NCBI GenBank assembly: GCA_959347315.1
Contig: OY365806.1
Span: 27,146,811 to 27,210,810, forward strand
Direction of reading: 5' to 3'
DNA: 64,000 nucleotides
Origin: Bimastos eiseni
Lineage: Eukaryota > Annelida > Clitellata > Crassiclitellata > Lumbricidae
The notes under the pieces are model-generated. The model worked only from the letters and a program-made list of their open reading frames with translations. It was not told the origin of the DNA and did not search any database. The position numbers were made by a program, and so were the translations under genes. Positions 1 through 12,300 of this stretch are shown piece after piece (positions within the stretch are counted from its first letter, which is position 1; every line of letters starts with the position of its first letter).

Positions 1-763
1 TTTTAGATTGATGTGCTGGACAATGGTAAGCTTCTGATTCAGGATCATTCCCGGGTCTCGGACCGAGGACCAGAAGGTCAGTCGTGGATACCTCATGGCG
101 AGTAATTTGAGATCTATCTCAGTGATATAATATATACATACACATAAATATTATTTGTTTGTGATCCCAATATCAATAAACGATGTATATATTTTGTATT
201 AATTGTTGCTTCGAAACCTCGTGAAATGCTTATTTTCCATATGCTATTTCGGCCCCCTGCAATATATCCTGCTGTAGAGTTATCAAGACGTCTTGTGTGA
301 GCAGAATACGAAAAATATTTAACCAACATAACGTATAAAACACGTCATGATTTCCCTGTGTTATACGTTTTTCATTGGGAATTTCTTTGTTTTTGTGGTT
401 ACTGACGCTAGATAACAAGAATTGTTTGCTACTACTGAAAGCTTAAACGGGTGTTTATTAGCAATATCAACTCATGCATTTACAAGAGCTTACTTCACAA
501 CTCTGGGCAGCTAAGCCATGTAATGAACTGAGCAGGAGCAAAGCTATCTATGGTATACATGTGAAGATTATTTACGTGGACCAAAAGACCAGTTTGCGAT
601 CGTTCCTCCCTGGTTGAAAAGTGTTGAAAAGCACTAAATCCGATCTCATAACCAACTTAGAATTAAAGCCAGCTACCTGTCTGCGAACATGTCTGGAAAG
701 TAGATAACGCAAGATGTATTGACAACTTATGATTGTCGCCCATAGAGCGCCTTGCACGACTTG
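1..763. other. Non-coding, nothing recognised
   Basis: AT-rich sequence with no ORF that resembles a known protein and no exon-like conserved block on either strand. It lies downstream of the last peptidase exon I could find. The missing terminal coding exon or the 3' UTR of that gene could lie here, but I could not identify it. Confidence 0.4.
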
Positions 764-1283
764 AGCGCGTGTTTCGTGCAGCTGCTACTGGCTTGTTCAT
801 GGCTTTTAAAAATGTCTCAGGTTATATATAGGCCTATGAGGCTATGACGTGCTCCACTGAATTTAGGAGCTCGGTCTGTATGGGTCTGACGATGCCAGTT
901 AGTCTAAAACCAGGCTACTTTCGAAAGTATGTCATAGCATGATGATGTCTACACGCCGTTCAAAACCATACAACGCAGAATAATACAGCACAGGCACAAG
1001 AAACAAAATCTCGAATCTTTTTAACACGACCAATAGACTAAAGTGACGAGAGGCCAAATTGCGATGACATGCATTTAAAGAATGTCCAACAAGGCTATGA
1101 AGATGTCCTTTTGTGCCATGTGATAAAATATTATGACAACAAAATGCCAAAATCAGTCAGTTTTTGCAGCATGTATTTCCTCTCAAACTCAATTAATAGT
1201 ACATTTTTACATTGTAACTTTTAGCGTTTAGAAGTTAGTTGACTGGTGTTAGGGAGAACAATTAACAACTCGATGACAATCAG
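764..1283. repeat. Dispersed repeat, copy A
   Basis: This block is repeated in the same orientation at 51972-52636. Shared landmarks, in order, are a TTCGTGC start, GGCTTGTTCATGGCTTTTAA, TATATAGGCCTATGA, TGACATGCTCCACTG-like text, GGGTCTGACG.TGCCAGTTAG, CTACTTTCGAAAGT and a final CGATGACAATCAG. The other copy carries about 110 bp extra in its middle. There is no coding capacity. Family unknown; probably a non-autonomous transposon or an ancient duplication. Confidence 0.7.
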
Positions 1284-3019
1284 GATAAAATAAATTAAAC
1301 AGCACGTCCATACATGAAACTAAAAAGGCATAAAGTTGTTAATCGAAGACTATGTAGGCCTAATAACAATTGCATAAATCGAAAACTATCGTCAGAGTTA
1401 CGATGAAAAACAATGCCTTTTGAAGATCACTGGATGAAACCTTTGACTTTGAAAAAGGCAGCAGGGTCAAGATCTCGGCCAAGAAAAGCTCGAATCATTT
1501 CAGCTGCGTCCTAAATGAAAGAAGCAGATACGAGACCAGTATAAATGAGTGATCGAATATACAGTGCAAAACGAGTCGTGAATTTGGCTTACCATTGTCT
1601 CTGTCTCGTTGCAATGCAACGTTATCTATGATTACAGTTGCAAGATGATGGCGGACACATTTGACACTTAACTTCTGAGTCGGAGTCGTTAATTTCTCTG
1701 ACTTGTGATTGAAATGCAACGCTCAGTTACAATAGCAATCTCCGACGTGATAGTTGTGCCGGGAGTTAACCATTTTCCCCCACCACACTGTGCTTTCATC
1801 AAGATCATTGAACCAAATGAATAATGAAATAAATGGAATCTATCTTAGCCAATTGATATAAATAAGTGTCACATGTCGACTGGCTGTGACAGACATTGAT
1901 GCGATGTAATGCTATTTATAGTGGGAAAAGTGGCGTCATAGTTTTACAGCTATTGTAACTAGGCCTACTCTGTTTAGCAGATAGACGAACTCAAGATCTG
2001 CGGATTCACTCCAGGAAAGCATGTTTTGATGTGGTGTTTATTCAGATTAAAGTATAGCTTTTTCGCATGCTTGCAAATTTTTAATTTGCAAATACCATGG
2101 TTGATTCTTCTTGCTATTCGTTCTCGAGTTCTTCTAAATCCATTCATATTTGTCTATGGGCAGACACGGAACAAACAAGCAGAATGTCCCTTAAAAGAAA
2201 TGTTTCTTAGAAGTAACACAAGCCCAAACAAACAATAATTGCGTTCTTACTTTAAGCAGGGTTCAAACACAAGATTTAACGTGATTATTATAAGATGTAT
2301 GTTTAGCTTAGGACTTTTACCTTAGGGGCCGTTCATATATTATATAACGCACAAATATATTGCACTACCAGGTATTCATCGATAGGTTCGCGGTACAACT
2401 CTACCTATTTAACAGCGCATGATGTATATATAGTGCATACTACAACTACAATTGGGTATTTAAGCAAACATATAAACTATTTACACATACTATAAAAAAT
2501 GAAATCAAACATCTTGATAATACCTACCAAAATAATTATTTCAAATGAATTAATTTTAATTTAAACCCGAATCAAAACAAAGCACGCAGAATTGAATTTA
2601 TGAGCGTTTAAAGCTATGGACAGCAAATTGTTAAAAATGTAAAAAGGAAATTGTTAAAAGTGGATTTAATATGTATGAGCGTCAAATCAATTCGCCAGGT
2701 GGTAGCTAATGGTGTTAGTTTTGGCTCACAACGTATTGTGAACTACGATTAAACAATGAACTTCCGTCGTACATAGAATTTCCAATTGGCAAGCATACAG
2801 GCAATATAGCATAAGCTGAAATTTATTTATAAAATGAAACCTTCAACCTACCCCCACCCTACACAATAATTATAACGCTAACAAAACAGGAACCAATCAC
2901 CTACCCCTTGAGCGTTATTTAATATGTGAAGGGCCCCTTAAATCTTCAATATACACGGCTGAAACTGAGAACAATCATATTCTAGAAAGTTGTTAACCGT
3001 TTTCGTCGGAATAGTTAAC
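1284..3019. other. Non-coding, nothing recognised
   Basis: AT-rich sequence with short chance ORFs only. By position it should hold the end of the peptidase gene (last coding exon, 3' UTR), but I could not find a convincing acceptor followed by the family's C-terminal residues on the minus strand. Confidence 0.35.
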
Positions 3020-3178
3020 CTGCTTGCTCAGCAACTTCAGATGATTCTATAAAATTGCACTTGCCATGGTGCCACCAGGTTTCAAAATCATTGACCTGTA
3101 ATCCATTCCCACTTTGGGATTTCGAAGACCATCCTTCTTGCATCGGAAAAACATGTCGGCGCTGTACAACTCGCTCCA
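3020..3178 (-). CDS. THOP1-like: Peptidase exon with in-frame TAG (last exon seen)
   Basis: Acceptor caaaatag at its 5' side and a GTTAAC-type donor at 3019. It encodes [10 protein letters not shown], then [15 protein letters not shown] and ASAIL, then TAG at 3047-3049, then NHLKLLSKQ. Family members continue through this point with a residue such as H or R where the TAG lies, followed by a similar FLKR..NQ stretch. Homology on both sides of the stop argues that the TAG is a substitution inside coding sequence. A GC-type donor (ATG|GCAAGT) just upstream could instead skip the stop. Confidence 0.8.
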
Positions 3179-6100
3179 CTATTTTGAAAGAGAATAAAAG
3201 TCTTAGGTGAATCACATTTTATCATATAAATCTTGCTAATCTTGCTAATATTTGCAAAACAATAATGCCAAAATTGAACATGGTCATGTTTAAAGAGAGA
3301 CGGGCACTTCTTTATACATGGAGATCAGGATTCTAAATATTACTTTGGCGCATGAAGGGAAATACTTGCAACAATTGTCATTAGTTCTTTAACGAAACTT
3401 GGCTCAAATTTTAGTCCTTTATTAGAACTCTTTATTGTAGAAAATATCAATAATCAATTGGCTGGAAATCACATATAAAACTCTACCAGTCTACACAAAT
3501 GCCTGCAGATCAGTCTCGGTCTTGTCTATAATAGTAGCGGCGAAAATCGGTTTGCGGCCAATTAAGTCTGAGAGACGCTGATTAATATTATTACAGCAGT
3601 TTTTAATAGCGCCCTTCAAGGTATTCTACTCAGAAGCGCTCCCAGCCCAACCACGTTCAAACAGGACAGTCATAAGGCCAGAGAAAATGAGAGCAGATTG
3701 GAAAAATGGTGTGAGGCGCAATGCTACTGGAAGGCCATTCCAGGTCACCGGACCAGTCAGTGAAAAAGCACGGCGCTGTCGGATAGCAGTCCTCGCACGG
3801 GGGACAAGCAACTCCGCTTGCGCAGCAGAACGCAACAAGCCACGGCGTCCAACAGTGGCAGTGGGGCAGCAAAGTTCAATCAGTTAGATAAGCCGTACCA
3901 GCGCTGAGACACGGTAGGCAATGCGCTGTGGGTAAGGGAGCTAGTGCAGGACATCACGTATGTATCCAGAGACTCAGTCAAACCTAGGGATGCGGCCCAC
4001 CAATCGGGCGGCCGAGCGCAAGACCCTGTCAAGGCATTTAAGCCGGCACACCGGGAGCCCATCATAAATGGCGCTGCAGTAATCCAGGCGGGAGACTACA
4101 AAGAAATGGACAAGCGTAGAAGCAGCGTCTTGGGAGATGGATACCACCCTAAGTTGCAGAAGCTGGTATTAACAGCGACGACAAAGTTCACTGATGCAGC
4201 AATCTTAAATATTTCTTCGAACATCTTTTGCTAGAAGTGCACACGCCTCGACGGCGCAGTTGCAGTTGTACTGCAGAGCAGTTGTGCCCGAAGGACTTGC
4301 TCAAATGCTCAAGGTCCGTACACATTGACTTCTCCGACGAGGGTTGAACCCGCTCACATAGCGCACAAACGGACAGACAGCCAAACAGATTGATAGATAA
4401 GTAGGACCTCAATCTAGTAGGACTAACTCACCAAATATGAATAGTACTGTGCGTCGAATCCGCATGCCATGTGGCTGAAAGATGCCGGTGTGTTTGTACC
4501 TTTGATCGGCGCAATACCGATTATTTTCTGTGACATCTCGGCAAACATTTCTTCTGTTTTTGACTAAGAAACAAAATGGTCAACGGTAATGAACAATAAT
4601 TGAGATTGCAGGATGGAATAAAATGCTCTAAAATGCAGCAGTAGTATCTATAACATATCACTTGGAATTCTTACCTAAGTTAACAACTTCTTTCTACGTC
4701 TTTTATTCCCCCGTCAGTTGATCCCCGTCAAGTGAACCCCCGTAAATTGGTCCCCTAGGTAATTAATCCCTTTCCTCAATTGATTCTCTGCCTATTGAAC
4801 CCAACCCAATTGAAACAACATTCATGTTCCACTTGCGACCTTCTTCTCCATTTATTAAAAGAACGATGTAAACGAGCACGAAATGTTAAATGATAAAGAA
4901 ATTTTAAAAAGCGTAATTGAGAGTCATTTTGTGATTAGTTTATCAGCATAAGGTACTAAGCATTAGCGTCTATGCATTAGATAAATGAGCCATTGCTCTG
5001 AGATATAAAAGAATCTCCGAACGGCCGTAAACGGTTGCACCGCGGTTGATACGAGTCGCAGGCGGGCGATAGTGTACCGTATATTGAATGTACATTGTAC
5101 TCTTTCTTTGCCGGATACTATATGCCGACAATAAGTATGTGGTTTCTGTCTCTGCGTGCCGCTCTTAAGTCCTAAAAAGTGCTCTGAGATATAAAAGCAT
5201 CTCCGAACGACCGTAAGCGGTTACAGCACCCAGTGACACGAAGACTGGGCATCAATTTGTTATTTTGCAATGTTTTGCAAATCTGTAAAACCAATCTCTT
5301 GTTCACTAACAGTATCAGCTAAAAGTCTGTGACGCGACGCATCCGAGAGAGATTTTAGGGGATCAATTGACGAGGGGCTCAATTGACTAGCGATCAATTG
5401 ACGTGGGATCAACTGACAGGGATCAACTGACGGGGAATCAGCTGACGGGGATCAATTGACGCGATACCAACAACTTCATACTTGGAAACATTAATGACAA
5501 AACATAATTTATTTAATGAGGCCTACACTCATACCATCCATCATTTTCTTATTCGTTAATGGGTTTATCAACCGTTGCTGTCAATCGTATTTAACACTGC
5601 TCTTATCCATTCATCTCGGTTGCAGGCATATAAATAAAATAATTATATAAATCCCTCAATTCGTTCTTATAAACCCATGTAGCTATTACAATATAACAAT
5701 ACTTCATGTTGACTTTGTTAACTATTCTATTGCAGAGAAGCCATTTGGCATGACTTAGCAAGAATTACATCTATAAACAGACATCATAATTATTATGATT
5801 GAATTTGATGACTTACAATTTCTACTTTATGGCTGGAATTATATTTTGACCATTAACATAATAATTGAAAGCGTAACCCAGCGAGCGAATTAAACAATTC
5901 GTCTGACAGGCGACCACAGCGTTACCTCTGCCTTGGTATGAATTGCTTGATCGAACTTGGCGAGAAGGATCTGCCACATGATGAGGATGCCACCGTTGGC
6001 CCGGCGCGAATTGATGAGGGCGGTCAGCAGTTCGTTCGGAATAGCACTTCCATCTTTGTAGTGTGCTGACATGCGAGTGAGTGAATCCCGTTCCCAGCAC

Positions 6101-6230
6101 CAGTTCTCCAGCATCTGCGACGGCGCCTCCACGAAATCCTTCTCAACGTTTGCTCCGCTTAAGGAACACAGAACACCAGAATATTTCACAACAATTAAAG
6201 ACACGAGTATATCGATTTCCGGTACAATTT

Positions 6231-6319
<89 letters not shown>

Positions 6320-9300
6320 TGTGTGTTGTGTGTGTGTATGTGCAGGAGTGTTTGTGTGTGTGTGCAGGAGTGTTTGTGTGTGGGCATAGTAGTGTGTAGG
6401 TATAGATTTGTGTGTTGGTGTGTGTGTTTGTGAATAATTTATTGTCAGAATCAACAGGGAGAGCCGCGAGGTCGTCTCAACTCGAACATAAGCCCCATAG
6501 CAGACAGAAGAGTCATCAGCCGGTTCGTCTTTCCTGGCTGCAACGAGGCATCGACCTCGTTGGATGACTGAAAATGCAATTCTCCGCTTCAACTCATCTT
6601 TATAATTCTTCTCACGACGGCTGTAGTCGCCCAACAGTTAGACCTCCTTTCTCGTATTTTCACTGTTTGTTATTATTTACTGAAAGATCGCCAGATGCAT
6701 TGGTACATCCAAGTCATTTGAAATTCACTAGACTAATGTACTGATATTGTTTTACGTAGCGCTAAAGAATTTATTATTTCAACAGAACATAAAATTACGC
6801 AAGACAAAAGCGTCTTGCAACTAAGGACCTTTTGTTTTGCAATCATTGTACTGCAACCGACCAAATTTGAATTCAAACACGCGGATTAGATTCTCCAGTT
6901 GAATCATTTAAGCAGCAATTGTTTACTAGTGCCATCACATGTGTCGTCATGAGAAGGACTTCCAGCTGCCGTTTGGGTATCTTTAGTAGGTTTCCAGAAA
7001 GCAGAGTTGGGCACAAGACCAAAACTTCGAGACCAAGACCGAGACCAAGACCAAGACCGAGAGGTCCAAAACCAAGACCGGGTGTTCTGAGACCAAAACA
7101 AAGACCGGTTGGTCCGAGACCAAGCGCAATTCAGAAGTCAAGCGTAGGACACCATAGAGCTTATTCACGAGTATTAAGGTAATTCAAACATATTATCATA
7201 ATCGGGCAGAGGTCTGAGGCCAATGATCATCAGAACAATGACACAAAATTAATTATTTGCATACGAAATACCTGAAAATAGCAAATTCCGTTTCTGCGCA
7301 GATCTGATGCATCACGTGACCAAACTCGTGGAAGAATGTTTCCACCTGTCAATCAGAATTGAACAACCCGCGATTAAACTTAAATAAGTGCATTTCATCT
7401 CTCCAAGTAGGCCTATGCAAGTAAGTTTGGAGACAATTTTAGGCTAATGATCATTATAGTTAGGTGCCGTTATCTGAGAGAAAGAAACAATGTTGGCTTA
7501 CATAAGCATATATACAGTACACTATAATAAGTACGCATTATGTGTATGTTTGTTAATTTTTTTATATGCAAACAACCAACCAGATGTACATGAAAATTAA
7601 CATGGCACCGTTTATAAACCTCTAATTCTTAATGAAACACCATTATCTAACAGTTCTGCAACAGTAAGACCTACTAAAATAGGCTACTCTAAAAATGTTT
7701 AACGAATTTTCTGTGGCGAATGAGTTAAAAAATTTCAATAATGGAAATTGAACAAAGCTAGAAATTGGTGACAAAAATTCAGACGACCTTTGTGGTTACC
7801 GTCATAAAACGTTCAATCTGCTGGAGAGGGTAGTTTTGGCAGTTACATTCCATCGCTGAAATTAGCTCCATCTTCCCTATATGACTATTCCAAATACAAT
7901 TCCATTGTTCAACTTATATATCGCTCAATATTTCGTGATTAGCTCCAATTACAGAAAAATAAGAAAATTGCTCTTATTTTGCCTGATTTGCTGCTTTTGA
8001 TGTCAAAGATTCTGATACACTAATTCACCGTCTTGAGCATTGGTCTGTCCTTCTACTCCTGTTCTCCGCCTTTTTGTATCTCCTCTTCATTCTCTTACTA
8101 ATTCAATCAATTTACTTCCGTGCAAATTATCTCTATATGTGGAGTTCCATAATGTTTCGTGCTGGGCCCGCTCCTATCTGAATATGTAAAGACTACTCCA
8201 ACCGGTTTTCGACCCACTAAGAACTCTCTTGACTGTCATTGGAATATTATTATTCGATGTCGATGTCTAGCTATTCTTCATAATTCGATCGCTGTTGTCA
8301 AAATCAGTATTATCAATTATATGCTTCTGTTTTCGACAAGGCTCAGTCATGGATGACCAACAACAAACCTGTCCTTTGAGTGTATCTTTTGTCCTTCTTC
8401 AACCATTATGAAACCTTAATCAAATCAGCTTACTCTCACACTGGAGATCATTATTCCTAGTGGCTGGACCGAATATTCGCTTCGTATTGGCTTCGGAGCC
8501 TAATAGTGGGCCAAATAGCCATTCGGCATTCGGCCGAATAGTAGCGGTCGGACCGAATACGAATTGTGATCACGTGCCATCTGTTTCTGCGCAAGCGGCG
8601 GCTGCTATATCGAGTGGACTGAAGTAACTCTCTGACCCTTGGACCACGGCATCGCAGTGTCAGCAGTCTCATTTTTGAGACTAGTTATACTACAAATGTA
8701 TTTCCATTCCAAGTTTTCACAGACTGGTACAAAGATGCAAAAATTACATATAGTAAACGGTTTACTCTTAGTTCATGTAATAAATTTTTTGAACTGAAAC
8801 TCTTCCTAACATTTGAAATTTAGACATTTGTCGGTAGACCTATTTTGTACACTATTCGTATTCGCTTACGACGGGGGTACATTTGACGGGCATTTTTTGC
8901 CGGGCGCTTATGACGGGGCGCATTGTGCTTGGCGCTAATGTCGGGGTGCCAGCTAGATATTATAGCGTGTTAGATAAAACAGAGACAAAGAAAAATATCG
9001 GTTTTTTATAGGGCTGTCGCTAACGAGTAGTTTTTGAGTCGAGTATCCGGTCGAATAGCCCAGCAAGTACCCGGTGTCACGGTTCTTCTCGATCCGTGAC
9101 GGTTCGTTTTCTCATCAACCAAACACAAACAACGACGCTTCTTTGATGTTTAAAGAATTATAATAATATCATACATGCAACTATCTACACGTAGCTTTTA
9201 GAAATTAACTAGATAGAGGTCGACTTGTCTCTCGAAGAACGTCCCGCTCTAAGCCCTGTTGTTGATGGTCGTCCGACGTCTTCCAAGTCCAGAACACTCT

Positions 9301-12300
9301 ATGCTGTAGCCCTAGTCGCTACAGCAGATAAACGCCGTCCTCCACCATCGATCATGTGATGCGAACTACGATCCTGCTGTCCCATTAATCCACCTAGACC
9401 CTCACTTACCCACTCCTCGATGCTGATTCGTCGGATGTCCCCTCTACTAACAAAGCCGAGTCACTTATAGTATACCGTTAATGGCGTTTTAGAGGTCCAT
9501 TGATATTAAAGAGTTATTAACGTCAAAGAAGTTCATAGGCCTCCGGGGATTACATCCCTGCTCAGCAATCGGTCCGTTAATATCGTAGCGTCTCATTTAC
9601 CCTTTGCTCTCGGTTCATTGGGCGTCGGAACCAGTTGAGACCGGTTGTTTTGGTCTCATATGCCCGATCGCTGCCCTGGCGGCTGGAGGACTCTCGTCGA
9701 TGAATTGGGCTAGAGTGACCGCTATCGCTGGACGAACAGCTAATTGATTAGATTCAGCCTCTGGCGTCGAATTTCGCCTTCGTGACGATTCGCATGGATA
9801 ACCTCGTCGACGCGGTGAATTAACTCCGGTCGCTCCTTAAGTGCATCTCAATAGTCTCTGAAGTCGTATAGGGTAGATGCCTCAGATATCCTCCCCCCAA
9901 TTCGTCGTTAATTGTCCTCCAAGTAGCCTCTGAGTTCCGATGCATTTCTTTAGCGCCTTAACTAAGGCTCTAGCGCACCAATAAAGTTAAATGTCCAATG
10001 TAACAACGAACAAGCTACTGAAAAGCCAAAGAAACAGACATTTTTGTTATTGTGTTGCACAATAAAATAAAATATAGGTTACAGAAAACCGTCTGGCAGC
10101 CAATAGACTGCCTAAGAACAAGACGATGAGGTGTCATCATGTCATGATGTCAGTAATTGGAAAACTGGAACCAGACATTGAAATTTTCCGACCGGAGTGG
10201 AGGCATGCGAGTACTCGAGTAAAAAAATTACTCGAGTAACTTTTGGAGTCGACTACTCCCAAGTACTCGGGTAACTGTGGCAACCCTAGTCTTGTATAAG
10301 TAGCTTCGAGCAAAAGGCCTACCTCGTCATGTTTAAGAAGAGTCGGCTCGTCAATAACTGGAGCTGTGAAGTTGGCTACCAAGGCGGCGATTCCAATTTG
10401 ACGACTCCCATTGGATAGATAACAAGCAGGCTTAAGAACAAACAACACTCGAACATGTCACATGAAACCTCTTCACAGCATATACCAATAACAAACTTCG
10501 TGTAATTTCACACTGACAACCACAGAATGCTTACAAGTACAGAATGAACAAATGCTGACAAGTTATTACCTTATTTGAATTTAACTGTCGGCAATGGTTC
10601 AAGGGCCATGAAGTTAAACATCTAATTTCATCTAGGCATCCGATTCGTCATCAAAGTCATTCGAATCCTCATTTCCACAACACTATCGCAGAAGTAATAA
10701 TTAATAATTTCTAGCAAACGATCCTTTCGATCATTTATGTAAAAAATAAACGCTCTAAGTTCTTTTATTAATCGTGAGCCTTCATATTGTATTTGGTCTT
10801 CGCCAATGGCATTTGTAATAATGTCTCTTTCGACAGATGGCGCTATGGGTTATTTTGATTAAACAGCGATAGTGTCCTTCAAAACTGATTTTTTGTGATT
10901 TCCCAAGCCATTAAAACTATTCATTTTGCACTCCGGTGGTTTTAGAAATGAATGTATTATGTTGTAAAATTGAATCTGCCGCCGTTATGACCATGCTCAT
11001 TGACCAGTATTAGCCATAATTATGACCCGGCTTAAGTCGCGATTTATTGTGACCTCCAAACAATAACAGTCGTGATAAAGTAGGCTGTATAGTGTATTCA
11101 TACTCACTTGCGGTTGGGGTAGATAGCTTCCGTAGAAAAAAGTAGTCCACGACATGAATAAGTAATGTCTATGCAATTTCAACAAGAATTTTAGCGATAA
11201 TAAAATTGACGCGCACATGACTGGGCCGAAATGGGATATAATTAAGACAACTGAGGTACAAAAGAAGTCAAATTAAAATATTTGTATCAGTTTGTTTGTC
11301 ATGTAACTCTGGGAGTTAGTAGTTGAAATATAAATTTTTAATAATATGCAAAAAAATGTTTTGACCGGTCTACGTATTCAAGACCTTTTAACTGGATTTC
11401 CGAATTTTCAGTCAGCGCGACTTTGTCCGGGTAATCCCATGCGCCGTTACATATCATATGACATCAATACTGAAGTTAGATTGTTCCGTTATATGTGTTG
11501 TATTTGTTGGCATATGTAGATACCAATTATAAAGATGAGTGGGTTCTAGTTCACATTTTCCCAACTTAGTGCTTCGCTACCTATTATTTAAATAGTCTAA
11601 TCACCCTTCTAATCAGCGTCATGGACCCATGCGCTCTGGAATCTCTGTCCAACGTTAAAACATAGCAGAGCATACTCTTTCTTGTTGCATCTAATATAGT
11701 GTGGCGGTTTCGCCAGTTTGTATTGAGAAGCATTCTGTGCTACACCTCTGTAGCAATGCTACGCCCTGTGGTAATCTTTGCTACAGGTGTAGCATTGCCA
11801 CGTGTGGCATTGCCACAAGTAGTATTGCTACCTGTAGCATTGCTACACCCTGCAGACAATATAAGGGAATACAGAGTTCAGTCGAGAGCCGTCGTTCAGT
11901 TCAGTGAGAGTCCAAGTCAGTCGTTGAGTCAGAGACGGCTTGGTAGTTATTAGAGTCGTTGGCTGTCTACTGTCGATTATTTGATTGTGACTATTATACG
12001 TTGGCTGTTCGCCGCTGCTGTGCATCGCAATAAAGAATCTTTGTTGAGCAACGTGTGTGAATTCATCGTTAGCGTATTGACTCTGATTCTACCTACGGGA
12101 CTGTCTTAAATCCTGCGACAGACCGGGTAGGTCTTACCCAGCGGACAATCAAGAAGAAGACGGGGAAAACCTTGGAGCTCGGCCTTCCGAGGGTACCAGA
12201 AGAAGACGGGAAGGAGTTCAAGGTTTTCCCAGGTCGTTCGCCCCAACTGCTGTCTGTAGATGGTTCGCCATGGACTGATATGCAGAAGTGAGGTGAATCG

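Noticed and set aside
6143..6634. 163-codon minus-strand ORF and overlapping plus-strand ORFs
   Set aside because: They only translate the (TA)n(TG)n microsatellite next to the true peptidase exon at 5926-6157.
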